Of a stretch of 64,000 bases of DNA, positions 34,421 to 45,645 are shown piece by piece (position 1 is the first letter of the stretch; each line of letters begins with the position of its first letter). Origin of the DNA: Stercorarius parasiticus (taxonomy: Eukaryota > Chordata > Aves > Charadriiformes > Stercorariidae); the NCBI GenBank assembly GCA_013396915.1, contig VWZL01000265.1:701163-765162 (forward strand), read 5' to 3'. A model generated the notes under the pieces. That model had not been told where the DNA came from. It did not search any database and was given only the letters and a program-made list of their open reading frames with translations. The translations under genes and the position numbers were made by a program.

Positions 34421-37099
34421 ACCTTGAAAGAATATCCTGCCATAATTTCTGTCACTCTACCCAATCTTAGTGCTGCCTCTTGTTATTTGGAATCATTACT
34501 ATACCTTAAAAGAAGCAACTTTGTGCAGTAAAATGGCACCGCACTGCTCAACCTATCTGCTAGGTAGGAATTCTTTGAATTTTTGCTGCGTATTCTACTG
34601 AGGTTTTTTTTTCGTTTATTAACACTAAAGTGAGTCAATAGAGCTGTGAAAGTCTGAATATTTCTCTATTCCAAGTCATCAGAAAATAATGCTTTTTCTC
34701 TTCTGAGGCCAGGATCTTTAAGAGTGGACAGAATGCAAACCAGAAGTGAAAAGGATTTGATTCCCACTTGCCAAGGGGAGGTTCCCATCTGTTCTCACTG
34801 AAGTGTATGGGGATTTTTGCTATTGGCTCTCTTGAGAAAAGGGTCAGACCTTAATTTGAGGGAGGAGAGAGCATTTAGCTGGTTTGTATTGTTATCTAAA
34901 ATAAAAATGCTTCAGCTAAATAGGCTTGTGACCATCTGAAGAAGCTGCTTATTAATAAAAAAAAATGATTGCTTTTGCAAAGGTGTAAACCCCTAGAAAT
35001 TAGGTGGTCTTGCCGACCGCAGCAGCAAATCTACACAGGTTAAGGACGTGCTTCCATATCTCTTATACCCCATGGAAGCCAAATCTAACTCATCAAGGCC
35101 CTTTCTATTGAATATACATCTTGCTAAGAAAAGAATATTCAAAACTTTTACAGGTCGTCAAGGTTGTGCCTGTTCCTACCACCAGCCTGAGGAATCTCCT
35201 GGCAAAGAGCCAACCAAACATAATCTCACCTTCATCTTTTGCAACCAGTCTATGTGAACAATGTGTGCTTCATACAGAGACTACATTCTCATCTGACCAC
35301 TTGGACGCTATTTTTTCCAGCAGTTTCTCCAGTTCAATCAGTCTGAATAGTCACATATTTATGCTGAAGTGTTTCTTTTGTTATCTTCAGGACAGAACTG
35401 GGGACTCTAATTCAGGGTGGGGTGGGCTACACAATAGACCAATTTTCCAGATTTTTACAGCTACTGAGTACAAAATTGATACTGGTTGCTCTCCAGCTTC
35501 CTCCCAGACCAAGGTAATTGCAATATTTATTTTCAATGTGCAGTTTGTTACTTTCCCCTTCAAGTTGGTCTAGTCCCTCTTATTACCTTTTTTTTTGCCT
35601 TCACAGTGGATGACATATGTAATGTGAAGGCTGTGTTTAACACCAGACATTTACTTTTCAGGGAAATGAGCACTGGGCTCAATGTATAAAACAAAAACAT
35701 AAAGTAGCCCTAATAAATTAGTTTATGAATAATGGAAATAAAGAAATATTGCAAGAGGAGATAAAAAAGAAGAAGAAATGTTTTAAAGCATTATGAAGCG
35801 TAGACCGTATTCATAACATCCAACTCGGTCTAAGATAAGAGCTCACACAGGAACTTTTCTAGTTGGTAGATAAATGTGCATGCACAGAGTTCCCTATTCT
35901 GCCTAGTCCCAACAAACCTTCTCAAGAGTGTCTGTAGCTGTCTTATCAAAGTTGAGAGTCCTGTCTGGAAGTATGCTGGTGTGGGAAGTCATCAACTGGT
36001 ATTAGAGCAGCCATGGACTTCACTGACTAACCAGACTTGCAGAGGACATCTCTTGTGATTCTCACACATATCTTTGGTTTCAGAACCTCTGCAGGTCAGG
36101 ACGCACCAAAATGTTCATTTGTATACAAGTGTAACACACATGTACATTTTTAAGAGCCAGCCTTTTTTAAAAGACTGTCCCCGATCAAATTGCTCAGCAT
36201 TTTGTAAGAACTTGAAGTTCTAGTTCTCAGTAAACACGTCAGGTTGGTCATGCAATGTAACTTGCAGCTCAGCTGCTGATAGGGCACGTAAAGCTGCATG
36301 AAATCTATTTTTATCACTATAGGAAGATTTGTGGAGTTACTGCCTTGACTTTTTAAAGAGCAGATAGTTTTCTCTTGCTTTGGTCACTACTTTCTGAGGT
36401 AAAGTATTGAAATTCAGTGGAGTTGTGCCAGTTGAACCAGCTAAGGATGCCGCGTTCTATTTGCTCTGTACTTGTACTTCAGGAGCTGTATCTCCTGAAG
36501 GATGTGTGATTCAAATTCCGTTGGGATTGCTCTTTTATCTTTGCAGTCAAAAATGCCTCTATTTTTTCTTCCACTTTTCCCAGAGCAACATAAGAGCTGT
36601 GTGCTAATGTGTGCTGCAAAAATGTGTTTCAAAAAGGTATGTTGTAACTATCCATTTGAATAACTTTGATTTATTTCAACTACAGTTCCAACATCTTTAA
36701 TTGTATTTTCCAATAATGTTCATAGGAGCTTGTTTGCAACAAAAGTAAGCTGGTATTGCAAACTGTCTTGTAAAACCTAAGGTTTCTTGCATATTCTTAC
36801 AAAAACAAGCCAAATAACTAACAAGTTCTGAAGCAGTAGCTATGGGGCAAAAGCTATAATATGTTAAATCACAGAGCAAGAACAGCAAATTGCCACAGTG
36901 AATTGTCCCACATATATACAGCTTGTAGATTGATCAGAAAAAGCTATTAATCAGAACAAGAACATCTCTACACAAGTACAGTTTGTAATCAATTAAAGAT
37001 ATGAGGAGTTATATCTGTAACGGACTCATTTGCTGTAATACAGAGGCAGCTGGAGCAGAATGGAATAGATCTGTGTTAAACACCTTGTCTCTGAGTGGT
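34421..37099. other. Non-coding sequence; possible relic of an old dispersed repeat at about 34780-34860
   Basis: The sequence around 34790-34850 (GTTCTCACTGAAGTGTATGG, GGATTTTTGCTATTGG, GGGTCAGACC) resembles a family of old dispersed sequences in bird and reptile genomes with TTGACTTCAATGGGA-type and GGATCAGGCC-type words. The match is by eye and degraded. The 150-codon plus-strand ORF at 35121-35573 has no recognisable domain. Confidence 0.4.
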
Positions 37100-38773
37100 T
37101 ACTGAGCACCACATGGTACCAAGAATAAAAATAGCCTAAGTAAAGGAATGGAAAACTTCAAATCTCTGTCAGAGCCAAAACTCTCCATAAATGTGGAAGA
37201 CAACTGAAGGAGATTCGGAAGGCACTTTGCTCTATGCTTGTAAGCAAGCAGTGCCAGAAGAAATGAAGACGTTCAGAAGGTAGCCTTGGTTTTGACAGCG
37301 GCTGGTTCTGAAGAGCGTGTTGCAGTTAATAATTTTCTGTTAAGTGGAGCAGAGGCTGACTGTGAAGTGGTAGTACAGAAATGTGAGGAACCCTGAATTC
37401 CATGTAAAAATGAAACATATGTGTGAGATTGGCTCAGAGTAAGCGAAGTCTTGCAATTTTGAGGGCTAACTAAAAGGAGACTGGGTCCTAATGGGAGCTG
37501 GGAAGAAAATTCAGAGAAACTACTGGAAAATCCAGAGTGAAGCTGAAGAAAGCTCTTATAAGGTGCTGGTTAATGCATGTTGGTGAGAAGGAAGTCATGT
37601 GGCAAAGTCTACATAGTGAACTCCACAGTTCTTTGACACTGCAGGCCTGATTTGGTATGCAAAAAGGTCACCAAACCCCCCAACTCCTTAAGGTAAAAAA
37701 GGATGCAGAGCTCTATCTTGGATCAAAACAAGAACAACATAGCAGCTTGCATGCTTTGGACAACCACCACTTAAAAAAATGGTGTCCAGAAAAAGAAATA
37801 TATATCCAAAAAGGCAATGGGTTGCAACACGTTTTTAATTGATGGCAGACATGCCCAGAGTGTGGCCAGTGCGGGCAAAGGATGACAAGTATGCCTCTAG
37901 CTCAGATGAACTCCACACAGCAGCAACAAATAATACTCTGCCAAAACATGAAGACTGTCAACCTGAAAGTAAATATGACAGCTATTATTTCAAAGCTGCA
38001 CAATGACACATAAACCACTGTTCCCAGAAACTCTATTAAATGAGCTTAAAGGAAAGCCTCAAAAATACAAGATAAACTGAAGAAGAGTGTTATTTACACA
38101 TCAGCTGAAGAAATATTTGAGGTAGAGCCACAGTTAAACAGCAATGAGGGTATGAATGCTACTTCTTGAGTTAGAAGGATGCCAGGTCTTTTATCTTATC
38201 CAGGGATATGATCCTGAAGTGACAGAAGCCCAAATAAACAAGAATATCTTTAGAAATCTCAGAGGGGAGTGCTTTTGCTCCTGCTGGACTACTACAGAGC
38301 TGACAGTGCCCCCCCACTTCTATAGCAGCGCTGTGTGCATTATCCTGCTGCACTTTGAGACTGTCACACCAGAGGGATGCATGTGGTACGAAATGGCACT
38401 ATCAAAACAAATGACCTGCTGCTTCTTCATGTTAGTCTCCCTGTATCAGAGGAGACTTACAAGTTCAGGTGCCAGTAACATCATGGACTAACTGGACATC
38501 ATTGTTAAGACAGGTTTGCAGACACACTGGAAGTTGCTGGGATCCCGTATTATGCGAACACTGCTCACTTGCCATTCACAGGCTGGTCTGGGGAATAACT
38601 ATGTGGCATCTGGGCTGTTCAGAGACATGTGCTCAGCTCTGCCTGGGCAGTACCTTGTGCACAGGGGAAATGGGGAATGAAACAGTCATTGGCAAGGTCC
38701 TTGCTGCAAAGTGGTCAATGAACAGCACAGGGAGCTTAAAGTCATACAATTAACTGTTTCTATTCTTCTACAA
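37100..38773. other. Non-coding or heavily decayed sequence of unknown origin
   Basis: The plus strand is purine-rich. Plus frame 2 shows long stop-free stretches interrupted by scattered stops, ending in an open stretch of 111 codons at 38156-38491. This could be a decayed coding sequence (old retroelement or processed pseudogene) or just composition. I recognise no protein family, splice pattern or LTR, so no identity is given. Confidence 0.3.
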
Positions 38774-39092
38774 TCATAGAATCATAGAATGGTTTGGGTT
38801 GGAAGGGACCTTAAAGATCATCTAGTTCCAACCCCCCTGCCATGGGCAGGGACACCTCCCACTGGACCAGGTTGCTCAAAGCCCCATCCAGCCTGGCCTT
38901 GAACACTTCCAGGGATGGGGCAGCCACAGCTTCTCTGGGCAACCTGTTCCAGTGTCTCACCACCCTCACAGTAAAGAATTTCTTCCTAATATCTAATCTA
39001 AATCTCCCCTCTTTCAGTGTAAAACCATTACCCCTTATCCCATCACTACACTCCCTGATAAAGAGTCCCTCCCCACCTTTCCTGTAGGCCCC
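38774..39092 (-). mobile_element. CR1 LINE, 5'-truncated copy of a second subfamily
   Basis: The plus strand starts with the terminal direct repeat TCATAGAATCATAGAATGG, then TTTGGGTTGGAAGGGACC and TTAAAGATCATCTAG, and runs through CCATCCAGCCTGGCCTTGAA to CCTTTCCTGTAGGCCCC. It is the 3' end of a CR1 element in reverse orientation, about 320 bp long. It keeps two ATTCTATGA units at its tip, unlike the copy at 13153. Its ORF2 remnant has an in-frame stop and the usual terminal stop codon is changed, so it belongs to a different, non-coding-competent lineage or has decayed. Confidence 0.97.
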
Positions 39093-40906
39093 ACACTCAG
39101 TATTTTCCTGTAGCCAGAGTTGGGATTATAGAAAGAAGATCTCTTACACAATAAAGCAGAGCAGTGACTAAAGTTCCTCTGCCTGACTTGGACAGTAAAG
39201 CTAACTGGAAGAAGTCCACCTTTTTCTTTTTGTCTCCAGTATGAAATACTGTCGTGAAAATACATCGGAAATATTGTCTCTTCATCAACAACTGGGAAGT
39301 AGAAGGCCAACTTTCTTTTTTCAGTTGTGAGTTTTGGTTTTCCACCCTTTTGAAAAAGACAGTTCTTTTTGGCTACAAAAAGAATTGCAAGAGAAATCAT
39401 TAGCAGAGTTTTCCACCTAGCTCAAATGTCATTCTTCAAGCAGCTCTACTCTTTTCAGCTTTCTTCTGATGGTGGTGTTAGACTGGGCAATTTGTAAAAT
39501 TTGGTAGCTGTTACCGTTTGTCATAGGAATTGCACCAAGACATTGTATTTGTCCAACAAATTAATTTCCTCTTTTAATTAGGACTGATGTGTAAGTTGCA
39601 TCCTGGTGTTGAATCAGTCTCCATCCGGCTCTGAACTTTTTGCAGTTGATTACAATGATTGCGATTCTTTGGCTGGGTCCTCCAGAGTAACTTCCCTGCT
39701 TTAGAGAGTGGCAGTGGTTTGTTCGAACAGAGCAGACAGCTGAGTGAATGTTCAGTAAAAATTATGTCTAATGTAACAGAACTGATCAATATGTCATTTT
39801 CCTGTTAAAGAGATGTTCTGTGGAAGGTGTTGTTCAGCAGAGCACAGCTGATACAATGCTCTGGATGGCACAAAGGACTTTAAGCAATGGCTGGAAAGAG
39901 CATACACGTGCAGGGGGTAACTTTCAGTTACATCCAAGCACAGTCTCTCTGTTCATAGCCACAAAAATAAAAAAGCCACAAATAGCTTAATTTCACGTCA
40001 ATATCAAATGTGCAGGATAGGACGTGTTGAGCTTGTTGGGCTATGTGTTACCTGGGAGCTTACTAAACCTGTTTTCTGTCAGCCGCTACTGGTGCTGGCT
40101 GGTTTCCAGAACAATGTGAAGATGTTTTGATGAGTAAAAGGCAAATGACCTGTGATGTACATGTCTGAGAAAGCTTCTCTTAGTTAATGATAAACTGATT
40201 GCAGCTGCACAGTGAAGGAACTGAAGTCCCATCATTATAAGGGGGAAGAGGTAGCTGTCAGGTTGCTCACACTTGGGACCCCTTTTTTTTAAAAAGTCTT
40301 CTCTTCCCTAGATTGGTAATAGCATCATGTCTTTAGCTTTCCCTTTGAAGTCCCACCTAATTTTGCTACTGAGAGGATAAAGGTGCGATATGGTGTACGT
40401 TGGCACTAAGGAAGGTCAGGAGACTGGCTAGCACCAAATACAGTGGCCACTGTGCCCAGATATTGATTTTGCCTTCAGAAGAAGTGTGAATAAAACCAAT
40501 TATTGTGTATTGCTGGCCATTTTTCCTGCATAAAACAGAGGTTATACTTGACTCTAAAAGGCAAAGATTTGGGCATAATAATTTAGTAACATAACTGAAT
40601 GTTAGGATCAGGTATTTAATCACATAGGAATAACTGCATACCTCATTGACTATGAAAACGCTCCCTGCATACTTTTTGAGTGTGCCACATATTGCAAAGC
40701 ATATATTATCCTGTAAATATTAATGGTAAGTAATTTAAGATCACTAGTTGCCTTCTTTTCAGAACAACTCAGATGTGATGGTTAACGTTTCTGCCTTGTT
40801 GGACTTGCTCTTTTGGGGCCATTTAGTCAATCCTGGCTTGCTAGATTAGGAAACTCTTGAACAAATATAGTTCACTTTGTTCATTTTGATATACCCTCAT
40901 AGAAGC

Positions 40907-40942
40907 CATTAATTGCCCAATGAGCCCAATGAACAATTAATG
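40907..40942. repeat. Inverted repeat enclosing a 9-bp tandem duplication
   Basis: CATTAATTG (40907-40915) and its exact reverse complement CAATTAATG (40934-40942) flank two adjacent exact copies of GCCCAATGA (40915-40923 and 40924-40932). The arms carry TAATT homeodomain cores and the duplicated units carry CCAAT words, so the block may be a compact factor-binding composite. That function is inference. Confidence 0.9.
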
Positions 40943-41038
40943 CTTTCTGTGGATAATACATCAAAGTGGTTATATATGAAACTTCTAAGTGGAGCATAGT
41001 ATAAATTTTAAAGGATCCACACAGGAGTCAGGCGTTCT

Positions 41039-41089
41039 AATTTCTACATCCAGCTACATCCAAGTAACCAATTTCTACATCCAAGTAAC
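41039..41089 (+). repeat. Short imperfect tandem duplication
   Basis: AATTTCTACATCCA followed by AGTAAC occurs twice (41039-41068 and 41070-41089). The first copy has an extra inserted GCTACATCCA. This is a small local slippage or duplication product with no known family. Confidence 0.9.
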
Positions 41090-43431
41090 TGTAAGACTTA
41101 TGACCCTGAAGCCCATGTCTAGCAGAGGGTTGCAGAGTGTGCCCCCTCCTCATGGACAACGTGAGGAGCTGTCTACAGCATACTAGAAGGATGGATGAAG
41201 GGAAAGCCTGAAATACCAACAGTTTTGGGGACATAAGTGGTTCATTTTGTACTTTATGGAGGTTTCTTATATCCCTTGGGTTTCAAGAAGTACAACAACT
41301 ACAGCCTTATACTCGAAGAGCTAAAGGAAAGTTCTTTTGGTTGCATGAGTTGGGAGGTAGTATAAGAGCTGAGAGATAGCATCTCTTCATGTCTAATGGC
41401 CCTGCAATCCAGGATTTATGCCAACAGTGGAAGAGCCAGCTGCCAACAGGCATGTAATTCTTCCCCAGGAGCATGCCCAAACCACCAGTTTGGGTGCTGT
41501 AGACCATGCATGAACATTTCATGGAGTGAGACTAGAAAGGGGGACGTCTCTACTACGAGCTCACTGGCTCAAGTGGGGCACTACCAAGCCGTTCTCCTCC
41601 CTTTCCTCCTTCTCAATCCTATGAATCTTAAGATATTCAGCACAGGGCATCCCGGCTTTGGTAAGAGGGCAGTGTTCCTACCCAAATGAACTCGTAGGGT
41701 GCTCTCTCAGGGAGACAACGCCGGGGCTTTGGCTTTCTCAGGCCAAGGAGGGAGCTGCAGCCAGAGCTCCTCCTTCCTCCCTGAACTTTCCAAACATCAG
41801 CAGTCAGTGTTTTGGAGACAGGCAGAGCAGCCATGCCATTTTGACTATGCCATTGTGACTGCTAGGCCCACCCTGGCAACACTTTCCCATCATAGCAAAT
41901 TTGTCAGGGATGTGGAGGAGGGAAGGTGTAAGCTTGTGTCTGTGCTGGGACATGGACCAGAGTGAGGTACGGTGGCAAGAACAGCATTCTCAGAGGGGCT
42001 GCTTGAGGTGTCTTGAGCACATTTAAGCAAAAATTCCAGTTTGGGGATTCACAGCATTAGATAAAGCTGAGCAAGAGTGTTTAGGACCCTGCTTTCCAGT
42101 CACTCTTGCAATACTTAAGTCCCTTCTTGGATTCAGATCTTAATCTTGGTTCCTCAGTTTTGCCATCTGTTGGAGTGGAATAATAATTCCTTTATATATA
42201 GGCTTTATATGAAGAGATCTATGGAGTTTAATTTATAATCTTTCAACTTGGTTTAATTAATTCAGAAGGAATAATATACACACAATATATGTTATTTCTG
42301 ATGTACAATTAACAGTGGATGTTTCACTACAAACAAAGTAGTTACAAATATGTTACCCTTCTTTTCATCAGCCAATATTCCAATTAACATTTGTCTATTT
42401 CTTCTTTCTACTTGTTTTCTACTTTTATCAACAGCTACTTGGTTGTCACAAACAAAAGGTCTGATTTTTTTCCTCCATCAGCTTCCACTGAACATATGCT
42501 GCTATGCTTCCACTAAAATACGTAGATGTAAGTCATGCTAAGACCAGGGAACACAGTGAAGAATAAAGCACAATATTAAAAAATATCCATTCACTTAGAG
42601 ATGAATAAGTAATGTATTGCTTTCAAATACTGAATGTCACAAAATTCTGGAATGATGGAATATCTTCGCTGTTTATGGTTGAGCAACATTTCTTTTTTTT
42701 TTTTAGATTTTAACCGTAATAGCGTAGACTGATTGTACAGAAATTTACATATGGAAATAACTTTACACACAAGTAATCTTGTTTCGTTCAAACAGAACTA
42801 GTGAATTCATAATGTTACCCTAGTGCATATTTAGCGGGAGTATGTTTTCACCGCTTGTATATGGAACATGTGTTGTCCTTTGTTAAGAGAAGAAAATATG
42901 CACACATGCATATATGAAAAGAGATAAGAAAAGGAAAAATATGCAAGCTGAAAGCAAAACCCCTGCCTGCCCTTCAGTTTACTAAAATAATGTTTGTTTA
43001 ATACATGTTAAACAAAAAAGCCAAACCATGTTGTCTTACAGTTGGCTATTTTCCTAATGAGGCTCAGTTTGTCCTCCTCTGCTTTTAATTCTGACAACCT
43101 GAAAAACCTGTCTTCAAAATCAGATTATCTTCTCTCAAAGATAAATATTGTCTTTGTGTATTAAAGGATAGATGTGCCTCCAATACAGAAGGTGTGATAA
43201 CTAGGACTACTGATAACTTCTTTTCTTGGCTGCCGTCCCACCAAATGAGTCACGTTTAGTCAAGATTTTGCCCTTACTACATGCCTGGGGTCAGTATCCT
43301 GGAGATTCAGTGGTTACTAATGGTTACTCGGCCAGAGAAATGAAGGAAGAGGTAAGGCAAAAAAAAAGCATACATATATGGTGTGTATTTTTGAAGTCTG
43401 GCTGCGAGAGGGAAAACTGAAGACACTTCCC

Positions 43432-43457
43432 CCCCCAAAATATCCATCTTTTGGGGG
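43432..43457. repeat. 9-bp C-run/G-run hairpin
   Basis: CCCCCAAAA (43432-43440) is the exact reverse complement of TTTTGGGGG (43449-43457), separated by TATCCATC. It is a GC-capped stem in otherwise AT-rich DNA. Confidence 0.9.
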
Positions 43458-43799
43458 CTGCAAAATGCACTTTTTTTATGGACTCAAAAAAAGAGAGTGA
43501 TGGTAACCCCCTTTTCAAGTAGTCTTTGAAAAAACTGTGACAGCAATGCAGGAAAAAGGCAAAGATCTTATTTAGATCCAGCTTCTGTGAAATAACGGGT
43601 TGGGAACAATATATTATGGGTGCTCCCCACCTCAGTCCCCCAACATGCAGCTGCATGACCCATGCTGTAAACAAGAGCATTAAAGCACGTAGCCCGTATA
43701 AAGATAAATTCCAGATATAGCTAAATTCAACAATTAACCTAATCATATAAAATTAATTTCTCTGTAGCTCATGTAATTGTCTCTTTTCCAAAAGTCTGC

Positions 43800-44240
43800 T
43801 CATGCATCTGTCTGGAATTCAGATCGTATTGTCGTTTCATGTCACTCTCATTTGATCTAATACCCGGAAGTTTTATTCACGGTTAAAGGCCTAAGTGAAA
43901 TGGCCACTTAACCAAACGCCTACATTTCAGCAGCTTCACCCAATGACCAGTTTGACAGAATGACTGTGATAGGAATTAAAGCTCGTGCGACTCCCTTATT
44001 AATCATTGCTCATTGACATTTAGCAGCGGCCAAATTGTAACTGAATGTAGTTAAGGTGTCCAGGGGGTTTGTGTGTCACAGGAGGAGGGGACGAAGTGGA
44101 GAGCAAGGAGGAAGCAGAGTGGGTTATGTTTTTGAGGGGGGATATTGTCCCCATTGAAATCAATCACAAAAATACCATGACGCCAAAGGTGCGTGGACCG
44201 GATCGCTGAATCTTGAATGTCACCGTGCAATTAAGTGCTG
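43800..44240. promoter_or_regulatory. Strongest candidate conserved non-coding element
   Basis: This block has no ORF or repeat and is dense in homeodomain and related words: CTTATTAATCATTGCTCATT, GACATTTAGCAGCGGCC, AAATTGTAACTGAATGTAG, AAATCAATCAC, GTGCAATTAAGTGC. Unusually for AT-rich DNA it keeps many CpGs (TACCCGGAAG, TTCACGGTT, AACGCCTAC, GCTCGTGCGACTCC, AGCGGCC, ATGACGCC, GTGCGTGGACCGGATCGC). A TCAATCA word of the PBX/MEIS type lies at about 44160. The texture is that of an ultraconserved-type vertebrate enhancer. Conservation could not be tested and the target gene is unknown. Confidence 0.45.
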
Positions 44241-45549
44241 GGTCTTGCTGTTTGAAAAGAATATTTATTTCTCTATCTAGGGCACTGAAATGAATAATCC
44301 CCGCTACTGAAAGTTATGTGGGAGTAAAATAGTCCCTGGGACTGGAATTCAGTTGCCAGCGTAGCTCTCTGCTGCACAGTTTTGCGGCTAATCAGGGCAT
44401 GCAGAAAGGGTTTCCAGCTGCTCTGTGCTTTCCCTGGGGAAGGATTTTATTGAGTGCTTGTGTGTATATGTGCGGCAGCACCTCTTTCAAGCAATGTATG
44501 CAACGGCCAGGGAGGCTTATTGGTGGGTCTGGTTTGTTGATGGGTTTTTGTTCGGTTTATTTAAGGTTTTTGTTTGTGTATGTGGTTTTTTTCTTTGCAT
44601 CCCAGAGGAAACAGCTGGGGAAAAGATTTTGGAGTAGTCCCGCAGCCCTCTTATGCCAGTTTATTTGAGCTGTTTGTTATGTTTGGGTTAATTTGTCCCA
44701 TGTTTGAAAAATGTGGACTCCTAAAGAATGTAGATGTGCATGAGAAACATTAAAAATAAACAAATATTCCAGTAATACCACCCAAATTGTCCTAATGTTG
44801 TCGGATAAAATAAATCAATCTGGGTATTTTCGGTGTGATGAACCAACACTTGGGAACGTATTCCTAAAAGGAGCTCATTCAGCATTGGCTATGACTGACT
44901 TTGTTGCTTGAAGTCAATGAAAATACATTTGCAAGTAAGGATTACTCATACAGGAATGGTCTGCAGTGCTGGAACTTGCACCAGCAGCCCCCGAGAATGA
45001 GACGAAACTCCGCATAGCTGTGTTAAAGGTTCGTTTCGTATTTGCTAGGGGAAAGACGGAAACTTGCTTATGTCCAACAATGTTAACCTAAAAGTGCAGT
45101 TTTTTAATAAGTAAAAGTTTTTTGCAGCAATTGTGTAAAATCTCCATCTTTAATATGGTTTTAATTTGCTAAATAGCTTCTTCCCCCATTGCTGTGTTTG
45201 AGTTCAAGGCTTCAAAATTTTGCAAGAAGCACTCATTTTTCACATGATTAACAGACAAAAGGAGCAGACAGGCAAAATGACATCCTCTGTTCCTTTAGCA
45301 TTTTAAAATAGTTAGTTCATTTGATTTTAATGTAAAATAGATTTTCTCAATTTTGTTGTGAGAACATGATATATTTATGAAAAACCCGAAGTACAGCTTT
45401 TTCTCAAAATCAAACCACCTATTTCTTGGGTTTTTTACTCTTGCTTTTTGCTCTTGCTTTACCCTATGCCAATGAACAAGAATGAATTACCTTACACCTT
45501 TTTTATGCTGAAAGCTACATTTCACTGTATTAACCCTTTGTTTTCCATC
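44241..45549. other. Non-coding sequence, no gene seen
   Basis: Two overlapping ORFs of 89 and 70 codons (44399-44668) are Phe/Val/Gly-rich with no domain. The remainder is AT-rich and featureless by eye. Confidence 0.55.
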
Positions 45550-45645
45550 ACTTACAGGGGCAGATCCTCAGCTGGTGTGAGATGATCTCCACTGAGGTTA
45601 GTAGGCTTGTCTCTAAGTAGAGTGCTGAAGATCCAGTCCCGCTTT
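45550..45645 (+). repeat. Probable relic of an ancient dispersed amniote repeat
   Basis: GGGGCAGATCCTCAGCTGGT followed by GTGAGATGATCTCCACTGAG and GTTAGTAGGCTT resembles a palindromic sequence common in turtle, crocodile and bird genomes (CAGATCCTCAGCTGGTGTAA type, followed by a CTCCATTGAAGTCAATGG core). Only one half is clear and the far half is decayed. I cannot give a family name with certainty. Confidence 0.4.

Larger units (their letters stand above)
39093..43799. other. Non-coding sequence, no gene seen
   Basis: ORFs of 140 codons or fewer, none recognised; the longest (43324-43746, minus) is Phe/Leu/Ser-rich. Local structures include a composite homeodomain/CCAAT repeat (40907-40942), a short duplication (41039-41089) and a C-run/G-run hairpin (43432-43457), listed separately. 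A T-run occurs at about 42690-42704. Confidence 0.55.

Noticed and set aside
35121..35573. 150-codon plus-strand ORF
   Set aside because: No domain or homology recognised, and another ORF (35048-35257) overlaps it in a different frame.
38842..39087. 81-codon plus-strand ORF
   Set aside because: It is the antisense reading of the CR1 copy, not a gene. The plus-strand ORFs at 13169-13457 are the same artefact.
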